From positions 1-64,000 of the forward strand of contig NZ_SNVV01000022.1 of the NCBI RefSeq assembly GCF_004361735.1: DNA of 64,000 nt, given 5' to 3'. The stretch is from Azoarcus indigens (lineage in GTDB: Bacteria > Pseudomonadota > Gammaproteobacteria > Burkholderiales > Rhodocyclaceae). Position 1 is the stretch's first letter, and each line of letters starts with the position of its first letter. Under the pieces are notes generated by a model. That model made no database searches, was not told where the DNA came from, and saw nothing but the letters and a program-made list of their open reading frames with translations. This document shows, piece after piece, positions 1 to 9,442 of this stretch. The position numbers and the translations under genes are program-made.

Positions 1-49
1 TCTGCTTCTTCTTGGCGGCGTACTCCAGGTCGGAAAAGCTCGATTGCAT
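1..49 (-). CDS. IS5-family transposase, N-terminal fragment (runs off the window)
   Basis: The minus strand starts an ATG at 49 and reads MQSSFSDLEYAAKKKQ before leaving the window. This pattern (S-F-S-D-x-E-Y-A-x-K-x-K) is the familiar beginning of IS5-group DDE transposases. Only 16 residues are visible, so the catalytic residues cannot be judged and it is unknown whether the element is intact. Identification rests on recall of the family's N-terminus. Confidence 0.6.
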   Translation of the reverse strand, partial: MQSSFSDLEYAAKKKQ

Positions 50-143
50 CGGTTGAGGTCTCGTCGTGGCCCAGCAGCCGCCATTATCTCAAAGGCACTC
101 CGCCAGCCGGGCGGTGGCGGACGAATAAATCAGCGGTTCCCTA
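1..143 (-). mobile_element. End of an IS5-family-like insertion sequence (transposase 5' side)
   Basis: The left edge contains the start of a transposase reading out of the window on the minus strand, followed by about 95 bases of non-coding DNA. Read on the minus strand, the outer end begins near 143 with TAGGGAACCGCTGATTTATT, which looks like the terminal inverted repeat style of IS5 relatives. The outer boundary is inferred from that resemblance because the other end is outside the window. The plus-strand reading frame running through this stretch has no protein-like character until after about 143. This fits an insertion into an older gene. Confidence 0.6.
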
Positions 144-387
144 TGGGCTTGGACTGGCTTTTACAGGCTTGGGTAATGCTGGCGGGCAGGCCGGGACGTG
201 GGTTACTCAACAGTTCGTATCACAATGGGTGCGCACAGCCCCATTGAATCCTTTGGTGCCAGCCTTGTTGCAAGCACCTGCTGTGCTCAATCCGAGGCCG
301 GGTCAGATTGGCTCTGTCGCAGACACGTTCATCAGTAATATCCCGGCGTTTCTGGATACGTCAAAGCAGTCTGGAGTACAGCCATGA
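144..387 (+). pseudogene. 3' remnant of an IS-interrupted gene of unknown function
   Basis: An open frame crosses the inferred insertion sequence boundary and continues to a TGA at 385-387, giving about 80 residues downstream of the boundary. The segment is rich in glycine, alanine and proline, with a short hydrophobic stretch (YGLGLAFTGLGNAGG) and no recognised domain. A TTG at 169 could act as a start, but no ribosome binding site is convincing. The stop codon overlaps the ATG of the next gene (ATGA at 384-387), so the two were probably cotranscribed. A C-terminal domain of a larger secreted or toxin-type protein is possible but not shown. Confidence 0.45.
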
Positions 388-818
388 GGTGGTGGCCAGG
401 CTGGGACTTTAGGAGGAGCCCATTCGACGAAGGGCAAGTCTGGGATTTGCGAACGTATGGAGGAGTGCTTCGGTTTGCCATCATGTATGGAGTTGGCCTA
501 TGGGGGGCGTGGTTCATAGATGACTTCTTTGTATGGCAGGATCTTGTTGCCAAGGTCGACCCAAGAGAGCAGCAGTGGCACCGTTTCGGCGTGATCGGCT
601 TGGCAATTGTTGGCGCTTATGGAGTATTGGGTGCGGTGGCGCTAATTGTTGTCCGCCGCCGACGTGAGCGCCAGATTCGCGAAAGCGCCAAGGGTCAGTG
701 GTATGACCGTGCGGATCTGACAAGCGAGGAACTCTACGGCTCGTTAGGGGGAGAGGGCGCGACGGAGTGCGAAGACGATTCTTTGACGCAACGGTCACCT
801 CGACCGCATCGGCAATAA
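384..818 (+). CDS. Small membrane protein, two predicted helices, unknown function (possible immunity protein)
   Basis: This 144-residue protein has a hydrophobic segment at about residues 30-50 and another at about 67-90. An arginine-rich stretch (RRRRER) follows the second helix and suggests a cytoplasmic C-terminus, which is polar and acidic near its end. No known family is recognised. The ATG overlaps the stop of the preceding broken gene, a typical translational coupling. A small membrane protein coupled to the 3' end of a larger gene resembles toxin/immunity pairs, but nothing in the sequence proves that role. Codon use is less GC-biased than in the core genes downstream. Confidence 0.5.
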   Translation: MRWWPGWDFRRSPFDEGQVWDLRTYGGVLRFAIMYGVGLWGAWFIDDFFVWQDLVAKVDPREQQWHRFGVIGLAIVGAYGVLGAVALIVVRRRRERQIRESAKGQWYDRADLTSEELYGSLGGEGATECEDDSLTQRSPRPHRQ

Positions 819-1150
819 AAGCAGTGGGTGCATTTGGCTTTTGATGCTGATTCTCCGGGGAAAAAGGATTGCTAGGGCAAGCCTGATTAATTGATTTATT
901 CAGTGCTCACATCTAGGATGCATCGATTTTACGCGGTTCCGCCGGTCGGTTTTCCCGCGGCCCTTCGAGATATTTTCTGTCTTGAGCCTCCTTGGGGGCA
1001 GCGGACGGATTTCACTCATTAACTAATCAAGACTCTTCTGGTCAGTTTAGGGATTAGTCAATCTGATCAAAGGGAATGCTTGCGCGGAGTTCTTTGCGAT
1101 CTCTTTATGCACAAGTAAATTTTGCTAAATTAATTTAATTGATCCTAATA
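819..1150. other. Gene-free AT-rich spacer with a possible promoter
   Basis: No protein-like reading frame is visible here. The stretch is clearly richer in A and T than the rest of the window, as is the gene that follows. TTGCGA at 1094-1099 and TAAATT at 1116-1121 are 16 bases apart and could form a sigma-70-type promoter for the lipoprotein gene. In AT-rich DNA such matches arise easily, so this is weak support. Confidence 0.3.
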
Positions 1151-1738
1151 ATGCGTGCATTGCTGTTGTTTTCTCTGATTTTATTAAGCTCCTGTTCCAT
1201 GATTCCGTATGAGGCACCAGAAGCCCATTCACGAATAATCCGAGATCTGAAGGTGCTTGATTCGGATGTCTTGGGGGTCACGGAAATAAATTGGTGTGTA
1301 TTCGACTATGGGAAAATATCCCAGTGCAAGCCAACGAGAGGTTTAGGAGTGCTTGCCAAAAATGGCCTGATACTCAGTGTGTACGAAGATAATATTTATA
1401 GCCGCGTCTTTACGCTCTCAGCCATGGATGTTGGTTGCACGCACATACAGACTGGCGACAATGTGCCCGGACTCTTCTATGCTTTTACTGATACAAAGTC
1501 GTTCATGTTGGTGCCGATAACGCCCAGCGGAAAGGCAAACGTATTGATGCGGGAAAAGATATATGAATATTTGAATGGTGAGGGCGCTAAGAAATTTGTT
1601 GGAGATGAAGTGAAGTTTGTGAGGGAGACGGGGGATAAAGAATACCAAACCTCACTTCTCGTAGTCGGGACTGTGCCTGTGCCATATGTGAATAGAAAGC
1701 CTGTTCATGAAATGATTAATCCATGTCCTGTCCGTTAG
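1151..1738 (+). CDS. Hypothetical lipoprotein, AT-rich, probably acquired
   Basis: The 195-residue product starts with a short signal peptide (MRALLLFSLILLSSCS) ending in an LSSC lipobox, so it is probably lipidated at Cys15 and anchored in a membrane. ATG 1151 is preferred over an upstream TTG at 1139 because it gives a standard lipoprotein signal, although no good Shine-Dalgarno sequence precedes either. The mature part contains several cysteines (e.g. WCVF, GCTH, and PCPVR at the C-terminus) and no recognised domain. Base composition and codon use (many A/T third positions) differ sharply from all later genes. Together with the nearby IS end, this suggests horizontal transfer. Confidence 0.6.
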   Translation: MRALLLFSLILLSSCSMIPYEAPEAHSRIIRDLKVLDSDVLGVTEINWCVFDYGKISQCKPTRGLGVLAKNGLILSVYEDNIYSRVFTLSAMDVGCTHIQTGDNVPGLFYAFTDTKSFMLVPITPSGKANVLMREKIYEYLNGEGAKKFVGDEVKFVRETGDKEYQTSLLVVGTVPVPYVNRKPVHEMINPCPVR

Positions 1739-2008
1739 TCTGGCAATCGAATAAGCCTCGATATAGTCCCGATGGGGACTGAAATTATCGGAGGCGGCGG
1801 CCTCGTTAATGAATGGTCGGCGAGCAATTTCACAGGGGGCGCCCAAAAAGGGGGCGGGAGCGCTTCTCTGTGCCGCGAACAGAGCGCAGCCGGCGGTGTT
1901 CGGTCGTGCTGACTAGCAGGAAGGCCAAGCGCTTGTCGGGTTTATAGGTGGCAGGCCTGCTTACCCCGCGTGTTAAAATCCGGCCTCGCAACAGTTCCAG
2001 GTCGCCGC

Positions 2009-2212
2009 ATGATCCAGGTCACTCTCAACGGCCAGCCAGAAGTGCTGGATGACGGTATTACCGTGCTCGCGCTGCTCGAGCGGCGTCAGCTTGCGGGCAA
2101 GCGGCTGGCAGTCGAGCGCAATGGCGAGATCGTGCCCAAGGCGCGGCATGGCGAGACGGCGCTGGCCGAGGGCGACAGGCTGGAGATCGTCGTCGCCGTT
2201 GGCGGCGGCTGA
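2009..2212 (+). CDS. thiS: ThiS sulfur carrier protein
   Basis: ThiS is a ubiquitin-like protein that carries a C-terminal thiocarboxylate and donates sulfur to thiazole synthase in thiamine synthesis. The 67-residue product has the expected size, a beta-grasp-type start (MIQVTLNGQPEVL) and the obligatory Gly-Gly terminus (VAVGGG). ATG 2009 is chosen; an upstream start at 1970 would add an unusual 13-residue extension. It lies 70 bases before thiG. No TPP riboswitch is recognisable upstream. A TAAAAT at 1974-1979 might be a -10 element. Confidence 0.95.
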   Translation: MIQVTLNGQPEVLDDGITVLALLERRQLAGKRLAVERNGEIVPKARHGETALAEGDRLEIVVAVGGG

Positions 2213-2282
2213 CGGCCGTCGCGCCTTCCGCCCAGCGGGTGCTTGCCCGCCCCTCAAAACTCCATAGACAGGTTTCCCCATC

Positions 2283-3068
2283 ATGAACGAACCCTTGGTG
2301 ATTGCCGGCAAGGCCTATGCCTCCCGGCTGCTGGTCGGGACCGGCAAGTACAAGGATTTCGCCGAGACGCAGGCGGCGATCGAGGCCAGCGGCGCGGAGA
2401 TCGTCACCGTGGCGATCCGTCGCACCAACATCGGCCAGAACCCGGGCGAGCCCAATCTGCTCGACGTGTTGCCGCCGGAGCGCTACACCATCCTGCCGAA
2501 CACCGCCGGCTGCTACACCGCGGACGAGGCGGTGCGCACGCTGCGGCTGGCGCGCGAGCTGCTGGATGGCCATTCCCTGGTGAAGCTGGAGGTGCTGGGC
2601 GATGCGCAGAACCTCTTTCCCAACATGCCGGAGACGCTGAAGGCGGCCGAGACGCTGGTGAAGGAAGGCTTTCAGGTGATGGTGTACTGCGCCGATGATC
2701 CCATTCAGGCCAAGATGCTGGAGGAGATCGGCTGTGTGGCGGTGATGCCGCTGGCTTCGCTGATCGGCTCGGGCCTGGGCATTATCAACCCGTGGAACCT
2801 GCGACTGATCATCGACAATGCCAGGGTGCCGGTGCTGGTGGATGCCGGCGTGGGCACCGCCTCCGACGCGGCCATTGCGATGGAGCTGGGCTGCGACGGC
2901 GTGCTGATGAACACCGCTATCGCCAAAGCCGGTAACCCGGTGTTGATGGCGAGTGCGATGAAGAAGGCGGTGGAGGCCGGCCGCGAGGCCTTCCTGGCTG
3001 GCCGCATGCCGCGCAAGTTCTACACGGCGGACCCCAGCTCGCCCAGCAGCGGACTCATTGGCTCGTGA
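2283..3068 (+). CDS. thiG: Thiazole synthase ThiG
   Basis: ThiG forms the thiazole phosphate of thiamine from 1-deoxyxylulose 5-phosphate, dehydroglycine and the ThiS thiocarboxylate in the cytoplasm. The 261-residue protein has normal length for the family. It shows the LLVGTGKY start region, the active-site lysine context VKLEVLGD, and the phosphate-binding [18 protein letters not shown] segment of the TIM barrel. The stop overlaps the GTG start of trmB by four bases, so the two are translationally coupled. The thiS-thiG-trmB order is common in betaproteobacteria. Confidence 0.97.
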   Translation: MNEPLVIAGKAYASRLLVGTGKYKDFAETQAAIEASGAEIVTVAIRRTNIGQNPGEPNLLDVLPPERYTILPNTAGCYTADEAVRTLRLARELLDGHSLVKLEVLGDAQNLFPNMPETLKAAETLVKEGFQVMVYCADDPIQAKMLEEIGCVAVMPLASLIGSGLGIINPWNLRLIIDNARVPVLVDAGVGTASDAAIAMELGCDGVLMNTAIAKAGNPVLMASAMKKAVEAGREAFLAGRMPRKFYTADPSSPSSGLIGS

Positions 3069-3793
3069 GCGTTGAGCATGAGAAGGTCGAGCTGATCGGC
3101 CAGGACAGCCCGGAGCAGCGCTTCTCCAGCCGCAGCATCCGCAGCTTCGTGCTGCGCCAGGGCCGGATGTCGGTGGCGCAGCAACGTTGCCTGGAAGAGG
3201 TGCTGCCGCGCATCGGGCTGAAGTACAGCACGACCGAGAAGCTGGACCTGGACGCCGCCTTCGGCCGCAAGGCGCCGCACATCGTCGAGATCGGCTTCGG
3301 TATGGGCGAGACCACGGCGAAGATCGCCGCTGCCATGCCGGACAAGGATTTCGTCGGTATCGAGGTGCATGGCCCCGGCGTCGGCAGCCTGTGCAAGCTG
3401 GTGGCGGATGGCGATCTGCAGAACGTGCGCATCATGCAGCACGACGCGGTGGAGGTGCTGCGCGACATGGTGCCGGACGGCTCGCTGGCCGGCGTGCATC
3501 TCTTCTTCCCCGACCCCTGGCACAAGAAGCGCCACCACAAGCGGCGCATCGTGCAGCCGGACTTCGTCGCCCTGATTGCCGCCAAGTTGGCGCCGGGCGG
3601 CTATTTCCACTGCGCCACCGACTGGGAAGAATACGCAGTCTGGATGCTGGAGGTGCTGTCGGCGGAGCCTTTGCTACAGAACTCCGCCGAAGGCTATGCA
3701 CCGCGGCCGGATTACCGGCCGCTGACCAAATTCGAGAACCGCGGCTTGAAGCTGGGCCATGGCGTCTGGGACCTGGTGTTCCACCGCCGTTGA
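3065..3793 (+). CDS. trmB: tRNA (guanine-N7-)-methyltransferase
   Basis: TrmB methylates G46 in the variable loop of many tRNAs using S-adenosylmethionine. The 242-residue product contains the SAM-binding motif [11 protein letters not shown], the GIEVH strand and the signature [15 protein letters not shown], which is diagnostic of the family. The TDWEEYA segment near residue 183 is also typical. The GTG start at 3065 overlaps the thiG stop and gives the usual length. Confidence 0.96.
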   Translation: MSVEHEKVELIGQDSPEQRFSSRSIRSFVLRQGRMSVAQQRCLEEVLPRIGLKYSTTEKLDLDAAFGRKAPHIVEIGFGMGETTAKIAAAMPDKDFVGIEVHGPGVGSLCKLVADGDLQNVRIMQHDAVEVLRDMVPDGSLAGVHLFFPDPWHKKRHHKRRIVQPDFVALIAAKLAPGGYFHCATDWEEYAVWMLEVLSAEPLLQNSAEGYAPRPDYRPLTKFENRGLKLGHGVWDLVFHRR

Positions 3794-3839
3794 AACAGGC
3801 GCGCCCTCCCCGGTGCGCTTTATGTAGGGAGAGGAAAGC

Positions 3840-5657
3840 TTGTTTCGATTGATAGGTCGTCTATTCAAGGGCCTGTGGTGGGCCCTGGATCTGGTGCGCC
3901 GCACCGCCCTTAACCTGATCCTGCTGGCGGTGCTGGTGGCGGTGGTCGCAGTGCTGATGCGGCCGGCGCCGGGCGTGCCGCAGGGCGCCGCGCTGGTGCT
4001 GCGGCCTACCGGCGCGCTGGTGGAGCAGGCGGCGCTGGTGGAGCCGCTGAACGTGCTGCGCGGCGGTGGCGTTTCCACCGAGCAGGCAGTGCTGCCGGAT
4101 CTGCTGGAGGCCATCAACGCCGCCCGCGACGATGAGCGCATCACCGGCCTGGTCATCGAGACCGATGACCTGAGCGGCGGTGGCCTGTCCAAGCTGGCCG
4201 AGCTGCGCGCTGCGGTGCTTGCCTTCAAGGGCGCCGGCAAGCCGGTGCTGGTGCGTGGCGAGCGCTACACCCAAGCCCAGTACTACCTCGCCTCCGCCGC
4301 CGACGAAGTGCGCATGTCGTCCGATGGCTTCGTGCTGCTGCGCGGGCTGGCGCGCTACAACACCTACTTCAAGGGCGCGCTGGATACGCTGGGCGTGAAG
4401 GTGCACGTGTTCCGCGTCGGCGAGTACAAGTCTTTCTCCGAGCCCTTCACCCGCAGCGACATGTCCGAAGAAGACCGAGAGTCGTCCCGCGACCTGCTGG
4501 ACGCCCTGTGGAACGCCTTCCGCACCGACGTGGCCGCCACCCGCAGGTTCTCTTCGGACGTGCTGGACGGCTATGTGACCGGCTACCGCGATGTGCTGGC
4601 GGCGGCCGGCGGCGACGCCGCCAAGGCGGCGAAGACAGTTGGCCTGGTGGACAAGCTGGATACCCGCGACGAGTGGCATGCAGACCTCATCGCCCGCTTC
4701 GGCGCTGATGGCAGCGGCAAGGACTATCGCCAGATCGACACCGGCGGCTACCTGGCGGCGGTGCGCAGCGGCTTGTCGCGCCCGCCGGCCAAGGTGGCGG
4801 TGCTGGTGGCGCAGGGCGCCATCGTCGATGGCGAGCAGCCCGGCGGTTCGGTGGGCGGCGACACCTTCGCCCGCATGATCCGCGAGGCGCGCGAGAGCGA
4901 CGCGGTGAAGGCGCTGGTGCTGCGCATCGACAGCCCGGGGGGCAGCGCCTGGGCCTCCGAGTTGATCCGCCGCGAGCTGGAGCTCACCCGCCGTGCCGGC
5001 AAGCCGGTGATTGCTTCCATGAGCTCGGTGGCGGCCTCCGGCGGCTACTGGATCGCCACCGGCGCCGATGAGATCTGGGCGGCACCCACCACGCTCACCG
5101 GTTCCATCGGCATCTTCGGCATCTTCCCCGAGTTCGCCGAGCCGATGAAGCGCCTGGGGCTGACGGTGGATGGCGTCGCCACCGCGCCGCTGGCCGGCGC
5201 CTTCGACCCGCGCCGTCCGCTGGACGAGGCTGCCGCCCAGGCGATGCAGCTGGGCATCGAGCATGGCTACCGGCGCTTCCTGGAAACCGTGGGCAGCGCC
5301 CGCAACATGTCACCGGAGGACGTGGACAAGGTCGCCCGCGGCCGGGTGTGGACCGGCGAAGCCGCAGCCAAGCTGGGCCTGGTCGATTCCCTGGGCGGGC
5401 TGGACGCGGCGGTGGATGCGGCGGCCAAGCGCGCCAAGCTCACCGAGTACGAGGTGGTGTGGCCCATGGTGGGCGCGTCGACCAGCCAGGTGCTGCTGCA
5501 GCGCCTGCTGACCAGCGTCGGCCTGGAAGTACCGGCGGGGCCCACCGGGTCCGCCCTTGGCCAGATGCTCGACGGGCTGCAGGCGCAGGCGGCGGAACTG
5601 CTGCGCTGGAACGATCCACAGAACCTCTACACCCACTGCTTCTGCGAAGCGCCCTGA
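3840..5657 (+). CDS. sppA: Signal peptide peptidase SppA, long (67 kDa) form
   Basis: SppA is a membrane-bound serine protease with a Ser-Lys dyad that degrades signal peptides after secretion. The 605-residue protein has one N-terminal membrane anchor (about residues 22-40) followed by two tandem protease-like domains, matching the long E. coli type. The general base lysine is Lys197 in [11 protein letters not shown] of the N-terminal half. The nucleophile is Ser400 in VAASGGYW of the C-terminal half. The TTG start at 3840 follows a good ribosome binding site (GGAGAGG). It is followed by a 221-base gap and the convergent hemW gene. Confidence 0.93.
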   Translation: MFRLIGRLFKGLWWALDLVRRTALNLILLAVLVAVVAVLMRPAPGVPQGAALVLRPTGALVEQAALVEPLNVLRGGGVSTEQAVLPDLLEAINAARDDERITGLVIETDDLSGGGLSKLAELRAAVLAFKGAGKPVLVRGERYTQAQYYLASAADEVRMSSDGFVLLRGLARYNTYFKGALDTLGVKVHVFRVGEYKSFSEPFTRSDMSEEDRESSRDLLDALWNAFRTDVAATRRFSSDVLDGYVTGYRDVLAAAGGDAAKAAKTVGLVDKLDTRDEWHADLIARFGADGSGKDYRQIDTGGYLAAVRSGLSRPPAKVAVLVAQGAIVDGEQPGGSVGGDTFARMIREARESDAVKALVLRIDSPGGSAWASELIRRELELTRRAGKPVIASMSSVAASGGYWIATGADEIWAAPTTLTGSIGIFGIFPEFAEPMKRLGLTVDGVATAPLAGAFDPRRPLDEAAAQAMQLGIEHGYRRFLETVGSARNMSPEDVDKVARGRVWTGEAAAKLGLVDSLGGLDAAVDAAAKRAKLTEYEVVWPMVGASTSQVLLQRLLTSVGLEVPAGPTGSALGQMLDGLQAQAAELLRWNDPQNLYTHCFCEAP

Positions 5658-5878
5658 GGCGGTTTGCAGCAGGAGGCGCTGCCGCAGGCTGTGGCAGTGC
5701 CGTCACCGGGCCGTTTTCAGCGCGGCCCTTGCGCCGGGTGGTCATCAACCCGGCCATCAGATAAGCGGCGCCGTTCGCCCCGGGTTTGCCGAAGGGCCTC
5801 GCGGGGAGGGGGCTTCGACACGCCCAGTCTGAACGGTTGCCGCGTATCCAGCGGCCGGGTCAATAGCCCCGGGCGCGC

Positions 5879-7111
5879 TCAATCCTTCAGGAACAGCTGC
5901 AGCAGATCGTTGAGGAAGTGGCGGCCGCGCTCGGTCGGGCGGATGAAATCGCTGCCGACCTCCAGCAGGCCCCGGGCTTGCGCCTGCTTCAGCTCCGCCG
6001 CCACCGCCGCCAGCGGCAGGCCGGTGCGGCTGGCGAACAGGCTGGTCTGGAAACCGCCGGTGAGGCGCAGCGTGTTCATCATGAATTCGAAGGGCAGCTC
6101 TTCCACGCCCACTTCCCGTCTTTCCTGCACGAAATCGCCCTTGGCCGCGCCTTCGAGGTAGCGCGCCGGGTGCTTGTGCCGCATCTCGCGCACGATGCCC
6201 TCGTGGCTGGAAAGCTTGCCGTGGGCGCCGGGGCCTATCCCCAGGTAGTCGCCGAAACTCCAGTAGTTCAGGTTGTGGCGGCTGTGCTGGTTGGGGCGGG
6301 CGAAGGCGGAGGTCTCGTAGTGTTCGAAGCCGGCCGCGGCCAGCCGGCTTTCGATGGCGTCCTGCATGTCGGCGGCGGCGTCCTCATCCGGCACCGGCGG
6401 CGGGCTGTGGCCGAAGGGCGTGTTCGGCTCCATCGTCAGGTGATAACAGGAGAGATGGCCGGTGCCGAAGGCCAGCGCCGTCTCCAGGTCGGCCAGCGCC
6501 TGCGCCAGGCTCTGCTCCGGCAGGGCGTACATCAGGTCGAGATTGACGCGCTCGAAGCTGGCCTGGGCGATCTCTATCGCCCGCCTGGCCTCGTCGCCGC
6601 CGTGGATGCGGCCCAGGCGGCCGAGCATGGCGTCGTCGAAGCTCTGGATCCCGAGAGAGAGGCGGTTGATGCCGGCGGCCCGGTAGTCGCGGAAGCGCGC
6701 CGCTTCCACCGTGCCGGGATTGGCCTCCAGCGTGATCTCCGCCAGCGGGTCCAGCGGCAGGCGCATGCGGATGGCGGTCAGCAGCGTGTCCAGGCCGGCG
6801 GCGGAGAGCAGGCTGGGCGTGCCGCCGCCGATGAAGATGCTGTGCACCCGTCGGCCCCAGACCTGCGGCAGCGAGGCTTCCAGGTCCGCCACCACCGCCT
6901 GCAGCCACTCGGCCTCGGGCAAGGGGCTGCCCTCGCCGCGCACCGTGTGCGAATTGAAGTCGCAATACGGGCATTTGCGCACGCACCAGGGGAAGTGCAC
7001 ATACAGGGCCAGGGGCGGCGGGGCGCTGAGCTGGGGGCGTTGCGGCAGCGGGAGGGGGGAATCCAGCCCCCGTCCGGCCGGGGCGATGGGAATGATGCGG
7101 CGTTCGTTCAC
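5879..7111 (-). CDS. hemW: HemW, radical SAM heme chaperone (HemN-like)
   Basis: HemW proteins are radical SAM enzymes related to coproporphyrinogen III dehydrogenase and act in heme handling. The 410-residue product has the cluster motif CVRKCPYC (Cys-x3-Cys-x2-Cys) following YVHFPW, then the GGGTPSLL and GIQSF motifs, and a C-terminal HemN-type domain. The extra cysteine that follows the motif in true HemN is absent (CDFN instead), which favours HemW. The GTG start at 7111 overlaps the rdgB stop. The longer frame upstream is only the shadow of rdgB. The genes rdgB and hemW are neighbours in many proteobacteria. Confidence 0.93.
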   Translation of the reverse strand: MNERRIIPIAPAGRGLDSPLPLPQRPQLSAPPPLALYVHFPWCVRKCPYCDFNSHTVRGEGSPLPEAEWLQAVVADLEASLPQVWGRRVHSIFIGGGTPSLLSAAGLDTLLTAIRMRLPLDPLAEITLEANPGTVEAARFRDYRAAGINRLSLGIQSFDDAMLGRLGRIHGGDEARRAIEIAQASFERVNLDLMYALPEQSLAQALADLETALAFGTGHLSCYHLTMEPNTPFGHSPPPVPDEDAAADMQDAIESRLAAAGFEHYETSAFARPNQHSRHNLNYWSFGDYLGIGPGAHGKLSSHEGIVREMRHKHPARYLEGAAKGDFVQERREVGVEELPFEFMMNTLRLTGGFQTSLFASRTGLPLAAVAAELKQAQARGLLEVGSDFIRPTERGRHFLNDLLQLFLKD

Positions 7112-7716
7112 AAGGGGTGGTACTTGAGGCGGTCCAGCAGGTGGCGCATGGCGGCGCCGCGGTGGCTCAGGGTGTTCTTGAGCGCGGCGTCCAGCTCGGC
7201 GGCGCTCTGTTCCAGGTCCGGCAGCCAGAACAGCGGGTCGTAGCCGAAGCCGCCCTCGCCGCGGGCGGCGTGCAGGATGGTGCCGTGCCACTCGCCGTCG
7301 GCGATCAGCGGGCGCGGATCGTCGGCATGGCGCACCAGCACCACCGCCGAGTAGAAGTAGGCGCGCCGCTCCTCGGCTTCCTCGTAGGCGGCCAGCCGCT
7401 CCAGCAGCAGGGCGTTGTTGCGTATGTCCGACTTCGGCTCACCGGCGTAGCGGGCCGACAGCACGCCGGGCGCGCCGCCCAGGGCGGCGACGCAGAGGCC
7501 GGAGTCGTCCGCCACCGCCGGCAGGCCGGACAGCGCGGAAGCGTGGCGGGCCTTGGCCAGCGCGTTCTCGACGAAGGTGGGATGCGGCTCCTCCGCTTCC
7601 GGGATGCCCAGCGTGGCCTGCGCCACCACCTCGATGCCGAGCGGCGCCAGCAGGGCCTGCATCTCCACCGCCTTCTTGGCGTTGTTGCTGGCGAGGACAA
7701 GGCGTTTGGCGCTCAC
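7108..7716 (-). CDS. rdgB: Non-canonical purine NTP pyrophosphatase (ITPase/XTPase)
   Basis: RdgB hydrolyses dITP, ITP and XTP to monophosphates and keeps deaminated purines out of DNA and RNA. The 202-residue protein shows LVLASNNAKK at the N-terminus, VADDSGLCV, and the nucleotide-binding GEGGFGYDPLFW. The GTG at 7716 is preferred because GGAGAAAG lies at good spacing upstream. A TTG at 7758 would add 14 residues of no family character. It overlaps hemW by four bases and follows rph by 46 bases, so the three are probably one transcript. Confidence 0.95.
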   Translation of the reverse strand: MSAKRLVLASNNAKKAVEMQALLAPLGIEVVAQATLGIPEAEEPHPTFVENALAKARHASALSGLPAVADDSGLCVAALGGAPGVLSARYAGEPKSDIRNNALLLERLAAYEEAEERRAYFYSAVVLVRHADDPRPLIADGEWHGTILHAARGEGGFGYDPLFWLPDLEQSAAELDAALKNTLSHRGAAMRHLLDRLKYHPL

Positions 7717-7762
7717 TGCGGCTTTCTCCGGTTGCGCTGGGTAGGCAGGGTGCGGCAATGGC

Positions 7763-8488
<726 letters not shown>

Positions 8489-8502
8489 CGGGAATTTCCT
8501 GC

Positions 8503-9432
8503 TCAGTTGCGATTGAATTTCTGGATGGTCGAGTTGATCTCGGCGATGGTGCGCTCGATCTCGTCGTCGCTGAGGTCGATGTCCGGCCCGCCGGAGGCGC
8601 TGCCACGGCCGCGCTGGAAGGTGTCCATGCGGGTGTTGAAGTCGTCCAGCGCCATGGTCTGGGTGGATACCGCTGCCGGCGTCGGTTGGCCGGCGTCTTC
8701 GTGCCAGGCCATGGCGATCATGGAGAGATTGTCGCAGCCGTCGCCGGCGATGCTCTCCGCCCGGCTCATCATCTTGGGCACGGCGCCCATCACGTTGCCG
8801 CCGAGCAGGCCGAGCACCACGCCCTCGTTGCCCAGCGGCCCCCACAGGCCATCGGTGCACAGCACGATGAGGTCGCCATCCTGCAGCGGGGTGCGGCGGG
8901 AGAACTCGATCTGCGGCAGGTGCGAGCCGCCGAGGCAGGAGTAGATGCGGTTGCGCCCCGGGTGGCGGGCGGCGCCCTCGGCGTCCAGCAGGCCCTGGTC
9001 CATCATCAGCTGCACGCGGGAGTGGTCGCGGGTCTGCGCGGCGACGCGGCCCTGGCGCAGCAGGTAGAGGCGGGAGTCGCCGGCGTGCGCCCAGGTGGCG
9101 CTGTTCTCCTGGACCACGCAGGCGACGATGGTGGTGCGCGGCGCTTCGGGCAGGTTCTTGTCGAAGGCGTAGTCGAGGATGGCGCTGTGGGCGCGGCTCA
9201 GCGTGCGCGACAGGAACAGCGCCGGGTCCAGCAGCGCCGGCTGGGCCTCGCGCTGGAAGGCCTGGGTGATGAACTGCACTGCCAGGTGGGCGGCGACCTC
9301 GCCGTGCAGATGGCCGCCCATGCCGTCGGCGATCAGCATCAGCAGCGCGTCGCGCGAATAGCAGTAGGCGATGCGGTCCTGATTGGTCTTGCGCCGGCCT
9401 ATCCGGCTTTCCTGGTAGATGGTGAATCGCAA
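8503..9432 (-). CDS. PP2C-family protein serine/threonine phosphatase
   Basis: The 309-residue protein is a metal-dependent PPM phosphatase. It shows the ordered motifs TNQDR (residues 17-21), ADGMGGH, the [12 protein letters not shown] strand, CTDGLWG and GCDNLSMI, which together supply the metal-binding aspartates. A tail of about 60 residues after the catalytic domain is acidic ([12 protein letters not shown]) and may be regulatory or an interaction region. It lies 10 bases downstream of a Ser/Thr kinase gene. The pair probably sets the phosphorylation state of shared targets; those targets are not visible from sequence. Confidence 0.93.
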   Translation of the reverse strand: MRFTIYQESRIGRRKTNQDRIAYCYSRDALLMLIADGMGGHLHGEVAAHLAVQFITQAFQREAQPALLDPALFLSRTLSRAHSAILDYAFDKNLPEAPRTTIVACVVQENSATWAHAGDSRLYLLRQGRVAAQTRDHSRVQLMMDQGLLDAEGAARHPGRNRIYSCLGGSHLPQIEFSRRTPLQDGDLIVLCTDGLWGPLGNEGVVLGLLGGNVMGAVPKMMSRAESIAGDGCDNLSMIAMAWHEDAGQPTPAAVSTQTMALDDFNTRMDTFQRGRGSASGGPDIDLSDDEIERTIAEINSTIQKFNRN

Positions 9433-9442
9433 GGGCGCGCTC

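Noticed and set aside
1739-2008. TPP riboswitch before thiS
   Set aside because: The conserved CUGAGA element and the expected helices were not found; only a six-base hairpin (AGTCCC/GGGACT, 1765-1780) is present.
5918-7243. Long plus-strand open frame opposite hemW
   Set aside because: It is a GC-driven shadow: the minus-strand frame has clear radical SAM motifs, while the plus-strand translation is Arg/Ala/Gly-rich with no family features.
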